Shown: piece by piece, positions 1-21,211 of the stretch | How positions within the stretch are numbered: the first letter of the stretch is position 1 | How the letters are laid out: each line of letters begins with the position of its first letter | From: Narthecium ossifragum | Lineage: Eukaryota; Streptophyta; Magnoliopsida; Dioscoreales; Nartheciaceae | Assembly: GCA_963920575.1 (NCBI GenBank) | Contig: OY986966.1 | Span: forward strand, 27,247,717 to 27,311,716 | Direction: 5' to 3' | Length of the DNA: 64,000 nucleotides | The notes under the pieces: generated by a model | What the model was told of the DNA's origin: nothing | Database searches by the model: none | What the model saw: the letters and a program-made list of their open reading frames with translations, nothing else | Made by a program: the position numbers and the translations under genes

Positions 1-1140
1 AGATCATGCATTCCTAGATTTACGGTCCTAAGCCGAATCCAATGTTCCTAGCAGGCATGCACAAGCCCAATAAACAAATAGTCAATCAATAAAATGATCA
101 ATTAATTGTCATCATACATGTATACAATACAAGAAAACATTATGTCATAGCATATCACGGCATAACTAAGCAAGAATGGACTCAACGAGTCCAACATAGA
201 GCATCAAGACATGAAATCAGTAAACACGGCAGCATGCACAACATCAACACAACAATACAACAACACAACAACACAACGTATGAAAAACATAACATACATT
301 CACACAAATTCTATTAGGTGGTAACTCCTAACTCGAGAAGGCGCTCGGTACGTGCACGCTAAGTCCGGGGGTCCGTGTCACGCTCCGATCCTTGCCGGTC
401 GGCCATCCGATCGATCCCCTATTGAACAAAATCCAATATTGAGATCAAATATCGCCCCAAATGGAACTGATACGATCGGGAAATGATAGAGCACGAGGAG
501 CCAGTCAAAATGACGCGAAAATTGCTAAAAACGGACACTCGGAGCTCAAGTTATGAGCAAAATACTGATTCGGTGCACGTTATGGGCTGCTAACGTGCAC
601 CACGCGCAGACAGCAGCCTTCTTCCCCAAAAAAGGCCGCCGGAGGCCATTAAAAGGTGTTGGATCACCCCAAAAATGTCGAGAAGGAAGTGGGAGTTCTT
701 CCTCTATTTAAGGCACATGAAACCATGACAAAACAGTCACTAGAGCTCGCGAAAACTCGCCGGAATCCATGGCTAAACCACATATTAGTTGGTTTTCTTC
801 ACGCAAAACCCCAAGGAAGAGAGGAGTCGGCGTCGGGACTCGCCGAGTCTCTTTCTCAGGTGCTGCAGTCACCGGAGAAAGACTGGGAAAGGCATGAAAA
901 TTAAAAGGAAAGGTGGTAGAAGCTCACCTAAGCTGAAAAGAGGAAGAAATCCGGCGAGAAATCTTCAAATTTCCGGTGAGCCCCTTCCTTTCCCCCTCTC
1001 TTTCTTCTCTCGCTTGTTTTTCTTCCAAGCTCTCTCTCTCTCTCTCTCAGGTTCAGCAGAGAACTAAGGGGAAGGAGAAGAGAGATAAAGGGGAGTCCTA
1101 GGTGAAGGTCCGTTGGGGTATTGTCAAGGGAGGGAAATTT
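1..1140. mobile_element. Probable LTR-retrotransposon remnant
   Basis: No credible gene is present. The text resembles the internal part of plant Ty3/gypsy LTRs: an A/C-rich stretch of short CAACA-type words at 60-300, then GC-richer sequence (345-420), and a CT-rich tract at 1030-1052. Similar composition occurs in the LTR-like block at 59.4-61 kb. I see neither end of the element and no polyprotein. It could lie in an intron or in the 5' flank of the fumarase gene that follows. Short open frames at 656-1067 look like chance. Confidence 0.4.
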
Positions 1141-1814
1141 TGCAGAAAACCCCCGCAAGATCTAAAATTACGTGAAAATCCACCCCTTTTATAGAAAAAT
1201 CCTAAATTTTAAATAAGGCCCTAACACATAGTTATTACCATCTCTCTGTCCTCTAAACTATCATTGTCCTCGCGTCATGATCATCTTCATGAGGAGGGGA
1301 TTGGAAGGTTACAAGATGATCGAGACATGTTAAGTAGGGTATGGAAGATGTGCCAGTCAAATCTTAAATAACACGTTTACTATATAGAGGCCTGGTTCTT
1401 GCGTTCAGTTTTTCACTGTCCTTTTCTTTTTATGTATTTTGTAAAGTCTTCAGCTATCTATGGCTGTAACTGGGTTCGTGATGGATTTTTGATTATGGCC
1501 CTCGGATTGAACTAATGGTTAATCTCTGTCAGTGGTTTATCAATCATCAGCCGAGTATATTAAAGAGCACAATTGGTTAGGTCTTGAACTGAGCTTGTAG
1601 GCCACAAAGCTCCTATAGCTGCTGGATCTGTCTAGGAGGAAAATATTCTTTCCCTTCTGTCTTCTTGCTGACATATCTCTTGTTTCTTTTTCGTTAGTGG
1701 ATGATGTGCTTTCCAGTTGTTACTTGTTGTCAGTAATATTGCTATTTTTCATTGTACATTGGAGTTTATATTTGCTTTGCATCTAATATTCTGTTTACTC
1801 GTGTACTATGCAAG
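1141..1814 (+). other. Probable intron or flank before the first visible fumarase exon
   Basis: This AT-rich stretch has no exon I can recognise. It ends in a usable acceptor (CAAG, AG at 1813-1814) directly before the exon that encodes the fumarase residues starting FDAKIAAVVAEE. The fumarase residues normally preceding this exon were looked for here and not found. Confidence 0.4.
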
Positions 1815-4263
<2,449 letters not shown>

Positions 4264-5339
4264 CAACACGTAAGCTATCTTAATCGAGGATATAACATGC
4301 TAATCAAGCTTCTAAATCAATACAGTCGGAAGCAATCTTTTTTCGCAGCTTTTGCACCGAGTAATTTCGGAGGTGCAAAAGGTAAATAAAACCAATTTTC
4401 CTCTCAAAAGCCAAAACAGTAAAGAGATCTTGATTACCATTGTAACGGGAATTAATACAATGGAAGTTGGTTGAGATGATTATATCAGTGGGACACAATT
4501 GTTTTGTGAGTCTGCAAAAGATTATCATGTGGTGAATAAAGTTTGCTGCCAGGCAAATTTTCCTATCTTTTTGTTAGTCCACTTTCAGGTTTCATGATTG
4601 CAGGCTGGCCAATTTGTCAAAACCTATTAGATGAAGTATCACATCCATACATCCATTAAGAGGGTATCAAGGGAGATTAGATTGGAAATGAAGTTGCTAA
4701 TCATGTTTAATATCTTAACCAACATGCCCAAGCAGCCCAACCACCAAGATAAGAAGAACATTTGGGCATTCGTGGCTTGAATTGATGGAGGGTGGTGAGT
4801 GGTGACACTTTAACCATTCATTCATCCTAGACTTGGACAAGCTGATTACCACAAATCATATAAGCTTAATCATCCCACCAAGTGAAATAATTATTTTTTG
4901 AAAACAGATTAAATATATACAAAAAAAAAAAAAACTAAAAACCCGAATCCGCCCCCAGTTGGCATCTCCACCGGATACTTATCGGATCTACATTTGATCC
5001 GATACCTGGACCGCACCTATCGGTGCGTTGTCGGCCCACCACCACCAACAATACCTTCACATATATTATCCGCTTCGATGCTTCGTTTGCGTGTCTCCTT
5101 CCTTGTTTTCTAGCTCCCACGAAATAAACCAAGTTTAAATCGCTATATTTCCCCATATTACCCTCTCCTCTCTGCTATCTTGTTGACACCTCGTGAGGTT
5201 ATTTTAGTCTTTTTTGGGGAGCTCTCCACCATTTTGTAAAGAGAACCATCTTTTGGGGGAGATTCGCAGATACCCATCTCGTAACTCTAACAATGGCGAT
5301 CTGATCTTAAAGGGGGTTTGTCCGATCGAGATTGGAGAC
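4264..5339. other. Intergenic region between FUM1 and lipase gene
   Basis: This holds the likely fumarase 3' UTR (to about 4700), an A14 run at 4921 and a GC-richer stretch at 4940-5160 without a convincing frame, then the lipase promoter and 5' UTR. No distinct TATA box stands out. Confidence 0.4.
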
Positions 5340-8300
5340 ATGGCGACGGTGACGGTGGCGACCGCCGCGGCGATGGCGGTGCTGTTGTACTACGTGCTGA
5401 GCCGGCGGCTGGCGGCGGCTCGTGGTGAGGCCGGTGGGGGAGCGGATCAGGGGAAGTCGAGCCGCGCGGGGAGGAGGAGGGCGGGAAGGCGGCCAGCGCA
5501 GGCGCCGGCTACGTGGAGGGAGGCGGTGGCCACGCTGGCGGAGACGCTGAGGTTTGCCTATGCGGAGACACTTGGGAAATGGCCTATCGGTGACTTGGCT
5601 TTCGGGATTAAGTACCTCATGCGGCGTCAGGTGGGTTTGGCTTCGATCCGTAGCTGGATTCTTGGATCTCTCTGTTCGATTTATGGTTTTCATAGTCAAC
5701 ATTTGATCACCTTCTGGGGTGTCATGGTTTCTTGAGTTACCTTTTTACATTCATAAAGAGAGGACTTTTTATTCCTTCTCTTGTTTCTCTTGTTAAAATA
5801 TCATTGAGAAAGCGGATCTTTTGAGGCCTTTTATCTTCTCAAATCTCATCGCCACATTATTTGAATAGGCTGTTGTTCGACATAATGGTGTCGAATATTT
5901 GACTCAGGCCGGGAAATGTGACTGAGTGCAGCACTGATCTTTAGAAATGGATAGGCTCAATTTTATGGTTATTCTTCAGTCTCCTGTTACAAATTAGGTG
6001 CTATAGGTGACAATCTTGGAATACATCCATGAGGGGTTTTTGCAGTCAATTCATTGAGTCTGAGGGACTGTTCCTCATATTTGGTATAACCAGGGAGACG
6101 AGAGGGAAATTCGGGAATGGACCAATTTTTTCAGAAATTATTAGTTCATGTTTCAGTTGGAAGATGATATTCTCATGAAAATGCTTGTACAAATAGTGGT
6201 AAAAGATTTGAGATAGATTTTTGTCTTCTTTCATAGTTATGCAGATGATTTATAAACTCTTGATTGCTTAGTTCCCATGAGAGGTTTAATATAACCTATT
6301 ACAAGGCATGGGTTTGCTTTTCGATTGCTCTCATAAATCTATATTGTTTTGCATTTGAGTTGAGTCATGCATGCTTTCAGGGTGACATACAAGTCGCAAG
6401 TGTATACACTGGGAGTAATTGCATGGAACTGAAAGGCCGGGAAATTATGACTGAGTTGAGTCATCTCTTAAGATTATTGAATTGGTGCTATCTTTTCTCA
6501 AAGAAGCCGTTTCCTGTGTTCTTGGAGACTGCAGGCTTATCCAAGAAAGATGTTCTGCTGCAAGAGCCAAAGTCAGGGGTGCGTAACATTTCCTCAACAG
6601 TTATTTCCCTCTTCTAGTAATTGGAGTCTTTGAATTCTTCTTTAGACTCACAATATCATACCTCATGTTAGTGCAATTCTGTCTTTATTGTTTCATAAAC
6701 TTTTGTAGCTTCCATCTCTGTACAGCTTTTGAAACCTGCCTTCATAATCGTACATGACGAAAGGTCAAACTGTTTTCTCCTCATTGTTCGGGGAACTCAT
6801 AGCATTAAAGACACGCTTACTGCTGCAACTGGCGCGGTGGTTCCTTTCCACCATTCAGTTTTACATGAAGGTGGTGTCAGCAATTTAGTTCTAGGATATG
6901 CTCACTGTGGAATGGTTGCTGCAGCTCGTTGGATTGCAAAATGTAGCATTCCATGCCTCCGAAAAGCAATTAGCCAGCATCCGGATCACAAAATTAAGGT
7001 ATGAATATGAATTGGACAATAATATAGAAAGACAAACTAAGGGGTTTCCTATATACGTCAATATGTCATGAAATGCTAGTGTTTAATAGTAGTTTTACTG
7101 CCGTGTAAAATGAATTGCAGCTTGCTTGTCGTTGATCATCATTTAGGCCAATTGAACTGTGTATGATGACCTATTAAGACGCCAGGGTCAAAGTACTAAA
7201 GAATGATGCTGTGTAATAACATGAATTTGAAGACTATGTTCTAGTCTTAATTTGTTGCATTAAACTCAAGGAAAAAAATAATTCACAATTCATTGGAAAA
7301 AGATGGTGAGAATTGAAGGAACTGGACAGCTTTTAAGATTTTGTGGACTCAGAATTAAGGGCTTCTGATACGATGAAACTTATTTATTACAATAAATGTT
7401 AGCGGAACAAGTGCAGGTGCATGAAATGATAGTGGTTTAATTTCTTTAGGTCTCAACAACAATTTTAGGACATTATTTTGGAACTTATGTGCTAGTTAGG
7501 TTGTCCTACGATACCAATTGCTAAAACTCAATGTTGCATAGTGTTCCTAATATAAGTTGCTCTAGGAAAATAAGTTTCATTTGAGGATTCTGTTTATCCT
7601 AAAAAGCATTTTGAAGAAAGGGGTCCAATTTTCCTATAGATTTTTCATAAGATCAGATCCTCATATTCAAATTAGTTTATCTTTAAGTTATGGTTTAAGT
7701 ACCCCAAGTATGGGAGAAATTTTCATTTTTGCAATTTTTCAGATAGTATGAGTCACTTCTTAACTCTTGCATAGGAAGAATTGAACCCAAAGGTAAAGAA
7801 CAAGTATAGGAAAAAAGGATATACCTCGCCTTTTTGTCTGGATTCTAGTCTAGCCCAAAATGTGTGAGGCGTGGTGACAGATTTGGCATACATGTGCCAT
7901 GATATGCTGATAAATTTTGATTTCCATGAACTCGAAGTCTCGAACTAATGTTATAATTTTGTTTTCAATTTTCTTTTAGATTGTTGGCCATTCATTAGGA
8001 GGTGGAACAGCTGCTCTCTTAACGTACATTCTTCGCGAACATAAAGAATTTTCTGCGAGCACTTGTGTTGCATTTGCTCCAGGTATGTATCTTGAATTTT
8101 TACTAACAGTTCAGTCTTACTGCTATTGTAAATGTAGATCAAACATTTTGATTTAAGGAAAATACTTCTTTCCGCCGCTCCTTCCCTATGATGTCAGGGA
8201 AGAAAGCTATGTATCTGAAATGTAGACTCTTCTATTTGTTATTCTTTGTATCCCATCTGGAATTAAAGCTTTGCCTGTCCAAATTGGCTGTGCTCATTAT

Positions 8301-11300
8301 TCATGATGTACTCATGTTGAGGAAACTGCAGAGGTGCAGACCCACATAGTGTCTATTTTGATCATCTCTAGCAAGAATTGCACAGATGTATTGAAGAAAA
8401 TCTCTGTTGTGTGAGGAATTTATTTGCCTTCAGTTCTTTCATGAGGGTAACGATTCCTTTGTGAGTCTGCACTATTGCTTCAGTTAGCAACTAATCTAAC
8501 TTTTCATCCAGTGTCTTCTACTTTTAACGTGTATTTCCGTTGATGCTTGTATGCATCTAATCTTTGATAGCCTTCCATAATGTGTAATTCTACTTTCATT
8601 AGTGGCATCATAATATATGATGCAGCATGCGAGTATCAAAGAATGACGAGTAATATACTAGTGGTACTGCTTAATCCTTAATTTTGGCCAATGAAATGTG
8701 TCATGCATGGGTAAGTTTCTGCTTCATCAGCTACTGATGGCACTTGTTTTTCATCAGCGGCATGCATGACGTGGGAGTTAGCGGAATCAGGCAAGCATTT
8801 CATCACTACAGTCGTCAATGGTTCTGACATAGTACCCACTTTTTCGACTGCTTCCATTGACGACCTTCGCTCTGAGGTACTCTTTAACTTCTGAGTTCTG
8901 ATGTCCCTTTCACATAATATGTTGACTGTTAGGCACTTTGTTTGTTTATGTTGACATATCGCATGCTTATTTAGGCCTCAACTCCTTGTTTTCTTTTCCA
9001 GATTTTAAAATCTAAATAAAATTCTGAAATCTCTGGATACTTCAGCATTCAATGCTTAAGTTACTATAACATCAGCATTTTCAGGCGCTCGAGTTGCCTG
9101 GTTTGCACCTTACTGGGGCGATTTTAAAAGGAGTCTATCTATCTTGTAGTACGGGAAGGTCAAGGGTGATAAGGAGATTCCAGTTTGGTTGAGTGAAAAT
9201 CTACTTCATTTGGTCTTGGAGCTCATGGTTGTCTAGTATGGCAGTCTCGCTTCAAAGCTCCTAGGATCCCTTCGCTTCTTTTTTTGGATTTTTTGTCTTG
9301 TAAACCAGATTATATTCACTGCCTTTCACATTTGGGGATTTTGACATGCTTATATGCACAAATCAAGAAAGATAAGTATCTCATTTCCTATCTGGGATGC
9401 TGATAATCAAGAAGATTATTTGCATTCATGATATTGATTGGAGTTTGTTAGGCTTGCACATATTAGCCTCTTTTTACTATTGGTACATGCATGTTGCTCG
9501 TTGCTCGTGACTGTCAATACCATTTGGTTGTTAATTCAATAAAGGAATACTGCTGTAAGCGATTATTACCTGATCTGTATCATCTTATGTAGGTCACTGC
9601 TTCATCATGGCTAAATGATCTTCGGGATCAAGTTCAGCACACGAGGATTTTCAATGTTGTCTATCGTTCTGCGTCGGCTTTGGGATCACGGCTACCAGTT
9701 ATATCTAGTGCGCATGCTGGTGCACTTTTACGCCCTGTATCCAGCAGAACTCAGGTCACATTCAACCTTTGATGCAAATACTGGTTACATTTAAACTAAG
9801 CACTTGATATCAATAAGCCATTTCCTGAAAATTTCGAGTTTCTAGCAAGCAAGACCAAGTTTCTTATATAAATGCCATTACTATTAGCATGATGACTAAC
9901 CCATAACAACCTTTGATCAATAGGTCTTGTGTTTCGTTCTCTAAATAGCAGTGTCCTTAACATTATGCAAAGCTGTATGTTGGACCTCAGGACTTACTTT
10001 ATTCTACTTAGCATTTTGAGAAGCACATGGAAGAGCTCCAAAATCACTCAGTGAATGGCATATTAGGCATTGTTAATGATCTTTACCTCTTCAGGCAACT
10101 TTATTGGGTGGCTCACCCAGCCAAAATGCTTGGTGAAATGTTTTATAGTTTCTTCAGGTACCCGTGATTTGTGACGGTACAAAGGCATAATGATCATGCT
10201 GATTTGACAAGTCAGTCCTTCAATTGGAGGCTGGTTGAATTGTACCAACTCTTTTCTTGTTATGATAGTCGAGGACAATGCAAACATGGGGTTTGGTTTT
10301 GGAGATTAGTATGGAGTCTGGAGTGTGATTCTTATATGCATCGTAGATTAAATATTGAGAACTTCATTTCTAATTGCCAATTGGAATTTGCTCTTAAAAT
10401 GAGATTGTTGGCCCCTGTTAATTGCCTTCATAAACTTGACATCTCTAATCACCAAATGACAAAAGCTTTGTTTACACTTCTGCCCATGATCGCCAGTTGC
10501 TGGACTAAAGTTGTAATTATCCTACATCTTCAATTATGTTCAGCTCCCTTTTGCCCTTGTGTTTCATTAACTTCATCTCATAACTTGATTCTTCTTTCTA
10601 CTTGATACCCCAGGTTGTGATGAAGCAGGCACAGAATGTGGCACAGGCAGTTGTGAGAAGCCAGTCCGCTCTTTCTTCATGGTCGTGCATCGGTCCACGC
10701 CGACGAGCTGTTGGAATCCCTAAAGAGGAGAATCCGCCCGAGCCTTGTACTTCATCCAGAGGGAGCCCGGACTCTGTTCTGATTGAAAATTTCAATGTCA
10801 AAACGGAAGTGGATGAACTGGTCTTTAGTACTTCCGAGGTTTCTTATCATGAGGAAGCAGAGGAAGGGGAGCTTATAAAATCGGATAAAGTCCATAGTGG
10901 CTGTAAAGAAGAAGAAGAAGAAGAAGAAGAAGAAGAAATGAATGGAGGTGAATTGTGGTTTGAGCTGGAAAGAGAGCTTCACAAGGAGGATCAAGCCGAT
11001 ATCCAAGCTCGCGAAGAGGAAGCTGCTGCAATCAAAGAAATCACAGAAGAGGAAACTGTTGTACTCATAGAAGCTGTAGAGAATAAGCAGCCAATGTCAT
11101 CTGAAGATCTGGAGAAGCTTCAATTATTCCCCCCTGGTGGAATTATGCACATGGTTGCAGCGCCAGTGGTGGACCCTAATTCCGGCGAAGGGCTTTTGAG
11201 TGAAGAAAGCATTGGTATCTATGAAACACCAAGAAACTTGTACAGTAAGATTAGACTGTCAAAAACCATGATCAATGATCATTTTATGCCCAGCTATAAG

Positions 11301-11378
11301 AGCATGATGGAAAAATTAATTGAGAAATTTGAAAATGAAGAACAGGATGATAGTTGTTGTAGCAGTATACTGCTGTAA
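5340..11378 (+). CDS. Mono/diacylglycerol lipase, lipase class 3 family
   Basis: Predicted serine lipase acting on acylglycerols. Exons 5340-5630, 6381-6578, 6726-6998, 7980-8082, 8758-8876, 9593-9754 and 10614-11378 join to 636 codons plus TAA. A hydrophobic N-terminal stretch (about residues 2-16) may anchor the protein. An Arg/Ala-rich linker and an N-terminal region like that of plant DAG lipases follow. The alpha/beta-hydrolase core has the nucleophile elbow GHSLGGG (exon 4, residues about 257-263), then NGSDIVPTFS with a likely catalytic Asp; the His is probably the one in SSAHAGALL. The C-terminal exon encodes a long acidic tail with about ten consecutive Glu (about 10908-10937) and ends SSILL. 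I chose the ATG at 5340 because MATVTVATAAAM opens the conserved part and no ATG further upstream in frame was seen. The domain order matches Arabidopsis lipases with an N-terminal Mono-/diacylglycerol lipase domain (At3g14075 type). Substrate preference is not shown by sequence. Confidence 0.88.
10908..10937 (+). repeat. GAA microsatellite encoding poly-Glu
   Basis: About ten GAA codons in a row within the last lipase exon encode a Glu run in the acidic C-terminal tail. This trinucleotide tract is likely to vary in length between individuals. Confidence 0.8.
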
Positions 11379-11539
11379 ATATTGTAATAAATGTATTTTA
11401 TTCTTATCTTTTTGAGGTTATATATTGACGTGGACTGAACTCCTAATACCTGATTCAGCATACTTTTGCATCGCTTCTTTTCCAAAGCCCCTTTCGAGAT
11501 TATATACCAACAACGTGTTTCCTTAGATGAGTGAGGAAA

Positions 11540-11660
11540 TTAAATAGTTATTGTTTATATTCCTCGTGAGTTTAATACGCGAGCTGATATGGTCGCTAGG
11601 AGTTTGGGTTTGTAATGGGCTTTGCCCTCCAGCCTCATGGCTTATCTGTTCAAAAAAGAG
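11540..11660 (+). mobile_element. LINE 3'-end fragment (RNase H C-terminus)
   Basis: The frame from 11554 reads YIPREFNTRADMVARSLGL then stop. This is the hallmark C-terminus of the RNase H-like domain (RVT_3 type) of plant LINEs, comparable to [17 protein letters not shown] at 41.0 kb. Upstream coding sequence is broken, so only a 5'-truncated tail remains. It lies just downstream of the lipase stop codon and ends in an A-rich stretch (CAAAAAAGAG). Confidence 0.65.
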
Positions 11661-12794
11661 AATTCTTTTACTTTCTAGTATTTCGTATGTTTCAACGTGT
11701 GTGGACCGTGTGATTGTGATTGCAATTCGAGAAATTATAGTTATTAAATATATTCAACTAGGTGGTGGGCCCGTGCCACATGGCGCGGCTAACTGTCCGC
11801 CCCCACTATCTCTATTATAACTTACGTTACATCAGCAACTGTCCTTTTTTTATTTATTTAATTATAATTTTATACCATGTGTATGTCACGTATATGTCAT
11901 GTGTGTATAAGTTTATAACTCAGATGATGAGTCATAAAAGTAACTACCTTAAATCTTATAAGATAGATAAATATGTATATTTAAAACTAATACTTATGAT
12001 TATAAAAATATATATTTAAAACTAACATAAAAAAAAAATAAAAATATACAAAATTAATTTAAAAAAATATACGTGTAAATAAATTAATAAGAGATAAACA
12101 ATTATAATCATTTTTACTCTTTATATATATTCAATTTCGAAGAAGTCATACTTACCTATTAACTTTTTCATCAAAACAAAAAAATAACTAATTTTACTAA
12201 AATTTATAAAAATATGCTTTTTTTTATTGGTTGTCAAGCTTGGTTTAGGTTATGGATATGATAGAGGCCCCCACAGAGGGGGGTCCTTCCAAAAATTGGC
12301 GGGCGAGACCACCTTAAGTAGGGCGGAGCTCACTCGCCTTATATAGATTGTGTTCGGTTCCTTGGGGTGTCGGCACGACCCGCCGTCTCTATACGATCAT
12401 TGACGTGTCGCCTTCAACCCCCTGACAGGACGGGTACCTCTCTCAGCTCCCCCTCCTCCTCTATTTAACCACCGCCCGAGTCCCTCCCCAACCGCTCCTA
12501 TCCGATGTGGGACTAAACGAAACCACCAAACTGCTCTTATTAGTTATTATTCTCTCCTTCTCTTCTTAAAACGTTAGTATAGTATATACGTGGTATTAGG
12601 GTTTTAGGGTTAGGGTTTTGGAACGGGACCACCTGGAAAGAAATCAGAGAAGGAAAGGGGGGAGTTACTGGGAGTTGATCCCATTTCCTTGTTGGGAATT
12701 GAAGAATTAGCTCGATTTTGACGATTTTTGAAAGTTTTGTGTGATAAAAAAGCGAGGTTTTTTGGTGGGAATTCACGGAAGAGTGCAGGGGATT
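11661..12794. other. AT-rich intergenic DNA and DHX37 5' region
   Basis: From 11820 to about 12230 the sequence is very AT-rich with no gene. From 12240 it becomes GC-richer, with TATATAG at 12341 and TATTTAA at about 12462, either of which could act as a TATA element for the helicase gene. The ATG of that gene is at 12795. Confidence 0.45.
12596..12620 (+). promoter_or_regulatory. Telo-box-like motifs upstream of DHX37
   Basis: Overlapping TTAGGG/TAGGGTTTT words about 180 bp before the ATG match the plant telo-box (AAACCCTA on the other strand). That element is common in promoters and 5' UTRs of ribosome-biogenesis and translation genes, which fits a ribosome-assembly helicase. Confidence 0.55.
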
Positions 12795-19265
<6,471 letters not shown>

Positions 19266-21211
19266 CAGAAAAAAAACATGAGTTGATAAAATATTCCGTT
19301 TATGCATTTTTACTAGGCTGGCCTAGTTAAGAAAGGCTTCCGGCGGTGCTGAATAAGAACAAGCCTTGAAGCATTGTCTGCCGGTGATGGATATAAACAT
19401 GGCAAGGTAAGATGGCATCACTCGTCTTATGAATGTTTTACTGGCGAAATAGAATCTTGGGGGCAATTGCAGAGTGGGACAATTCTTCGAAATGGCAGAG
19501 GAAAGGCACTCCACGACGGAGAAGACCACCGGCGCTGACAATTTGGCGAACTATTCCTGTCCGCGCTGTGCTCAAGGTGTAAAGGGGTTGGATTATAATT
19601 CCAAGACCACCAAGAAGTTTGTTTGCAAATATGTTACGATTATTCAGATGTGGGCAGCGCAATGATGGAGATATACAGTTCAGGATTCAATCCAGTCATA
19701 CCATCCTCTAATTTTTGTTGGAAGTGTATCATTGACTTTTTGAACAAGGCAAGATTGAGTTTATTATTATCTTAGTTAAGATTTGCGTTGAAGTGTTTGA
19801 ATTGGTTAGTGCTATCAGGGTAAAATATGCTTCAGCACCCCTAAAGTTATGGACAATTTCGAAGTGACCCTTTCTTCTAAAAAGTTTATGGTTTCGAAAA
19901 GCAGTCATTTATTTATCTCATTAAGCCAGTCGAAGTTAAACCCAATTTTTGTTGGCTTTTTTTCTCCCATGAGGATCGACGGCGGTGCGAGCATGAAGAA
20001 GAAGCTTAAGGTGAAGCACACGACAGTCGGCACTCTGTTGGGTATCTCTTCTCATGAGTTTGGCATCGACTGACATGTCCCTCGATCGAGGCTTCGTCGA
20101 CGGAGGATGAGTTAAGCGTCGAGATCGCTTGAGCGTTGAGCGAGCGTCGAAGTTGCCCGAGCATCGAGCGAATGTCGAGCCTACTCGAGCTTGAACTCTC
20201 AAGCATCGAGGGGGCCTAATTCCACTTTTGAGTATAACATAGAAGAGATCCACGTCAAAGCCAAGTGATGCAAGGGCTATTAATTGATGTGGGCTCCAAG
20301 CTCCATTAGAGTTAGCCTAGTGAATACGAGACCAACTCGTATGTGTCTGATTTTGCTCAAGCATCAAACGGTGAGGATTATTCTAATCAGTTTGGATTAG
20401 TTTAATTGCTTTGATATAAACATCTATAAAAGGAGATGTAAACTAGGGTTTTGTGTGTGCATGTGCTTTTGACAGTTAGGGTTTGGAAAGAGTCCAAGAA
20501 AGTTGAGAGATTTCTTGAGATCTTAGAGGGACGTTAATCCTCCCTAGCAAACCACTATAAGTCTTTATACATCCCTTTATAGTTGATCTTCCTCCACTTC
20601 TCGTGGTTTTTCCTTCCAGTTGTTACTGAGAGCTTTTCCACATAATTCTCTTGTCTTGTCTCTTTGGTTTGATTGTATCTCTTCCGTTGCAAAATCCTGT
20701 CGTATCTGATGAGTCCACAACACCGTCAGAACCCTCAGATTTACCAACAAATTTTAATTGGTTTACATCCGAGTAAAAATCGCAGTTCATTGATAAATTT
20801 AGTAGACAAAAAAATCAATACAAAAATATAAGACCAACAACCATTGAGTGAAACGGATAACAATCTATTGGGACATACTGCTGTTATTGCAACAAATAGG
20901 TTTGCGTAACTGTATTGTAATATATCCATTGTGTCGTCATTTATAGGTAAAAAATTGAAAAGAACAGTTATTAAGTATAAATTCGTTCTAATTGCAGAAC
21001 CATAACAGAATCACCATCCAGCATAACAAGTCTGAAATGGAAGCTCTTGGAGGTTCAACCTCACCAGCAGCTGACCACCTAAAAAATTTGGATAGCATAT
21101 TTTTTTGAAATCTCCACTTATGCTACCTGTTCAAAGGCTAATGCCAAGCTGCAGCTGGAAACATAGAATCATTGGCTTAACCACATTGCTCGTTACCCTT
21201 AGCTGCCCATA
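19266..21211. other. Intergenic region between convergent DHX37 and GGCT-like genes
   Basis: This contains 3' UTR sequence of both genes. A stretch at 20080-20220 is rich in GTCGAG/GAGCGTCGA words. The part from about 20260 to 20750 (TATAAAAGG at 20426, AGGGTTTT, CTCCCTAGCAAACC) resembles a solo LTR or LTR fragment, but ends were not identified. The 19474-19665 frame has two CxxC-like cysteines but no recognisable family and is not called as a gene. Confidence 0.35.

Noticed and set aside
5307..5702. 131-codon minus-strand frame over the first lipase exon
   Set aside because: Arg/Pro-rich shadow of the GC-rich exon on the other strand.
19474..19665. 63-codon frame with CPRCAQG as a possible zinc-ribbon gene
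   Set aside because: Single short frame in the 3' region of DHX37, only one CxxC, with no start context and no recognised family.
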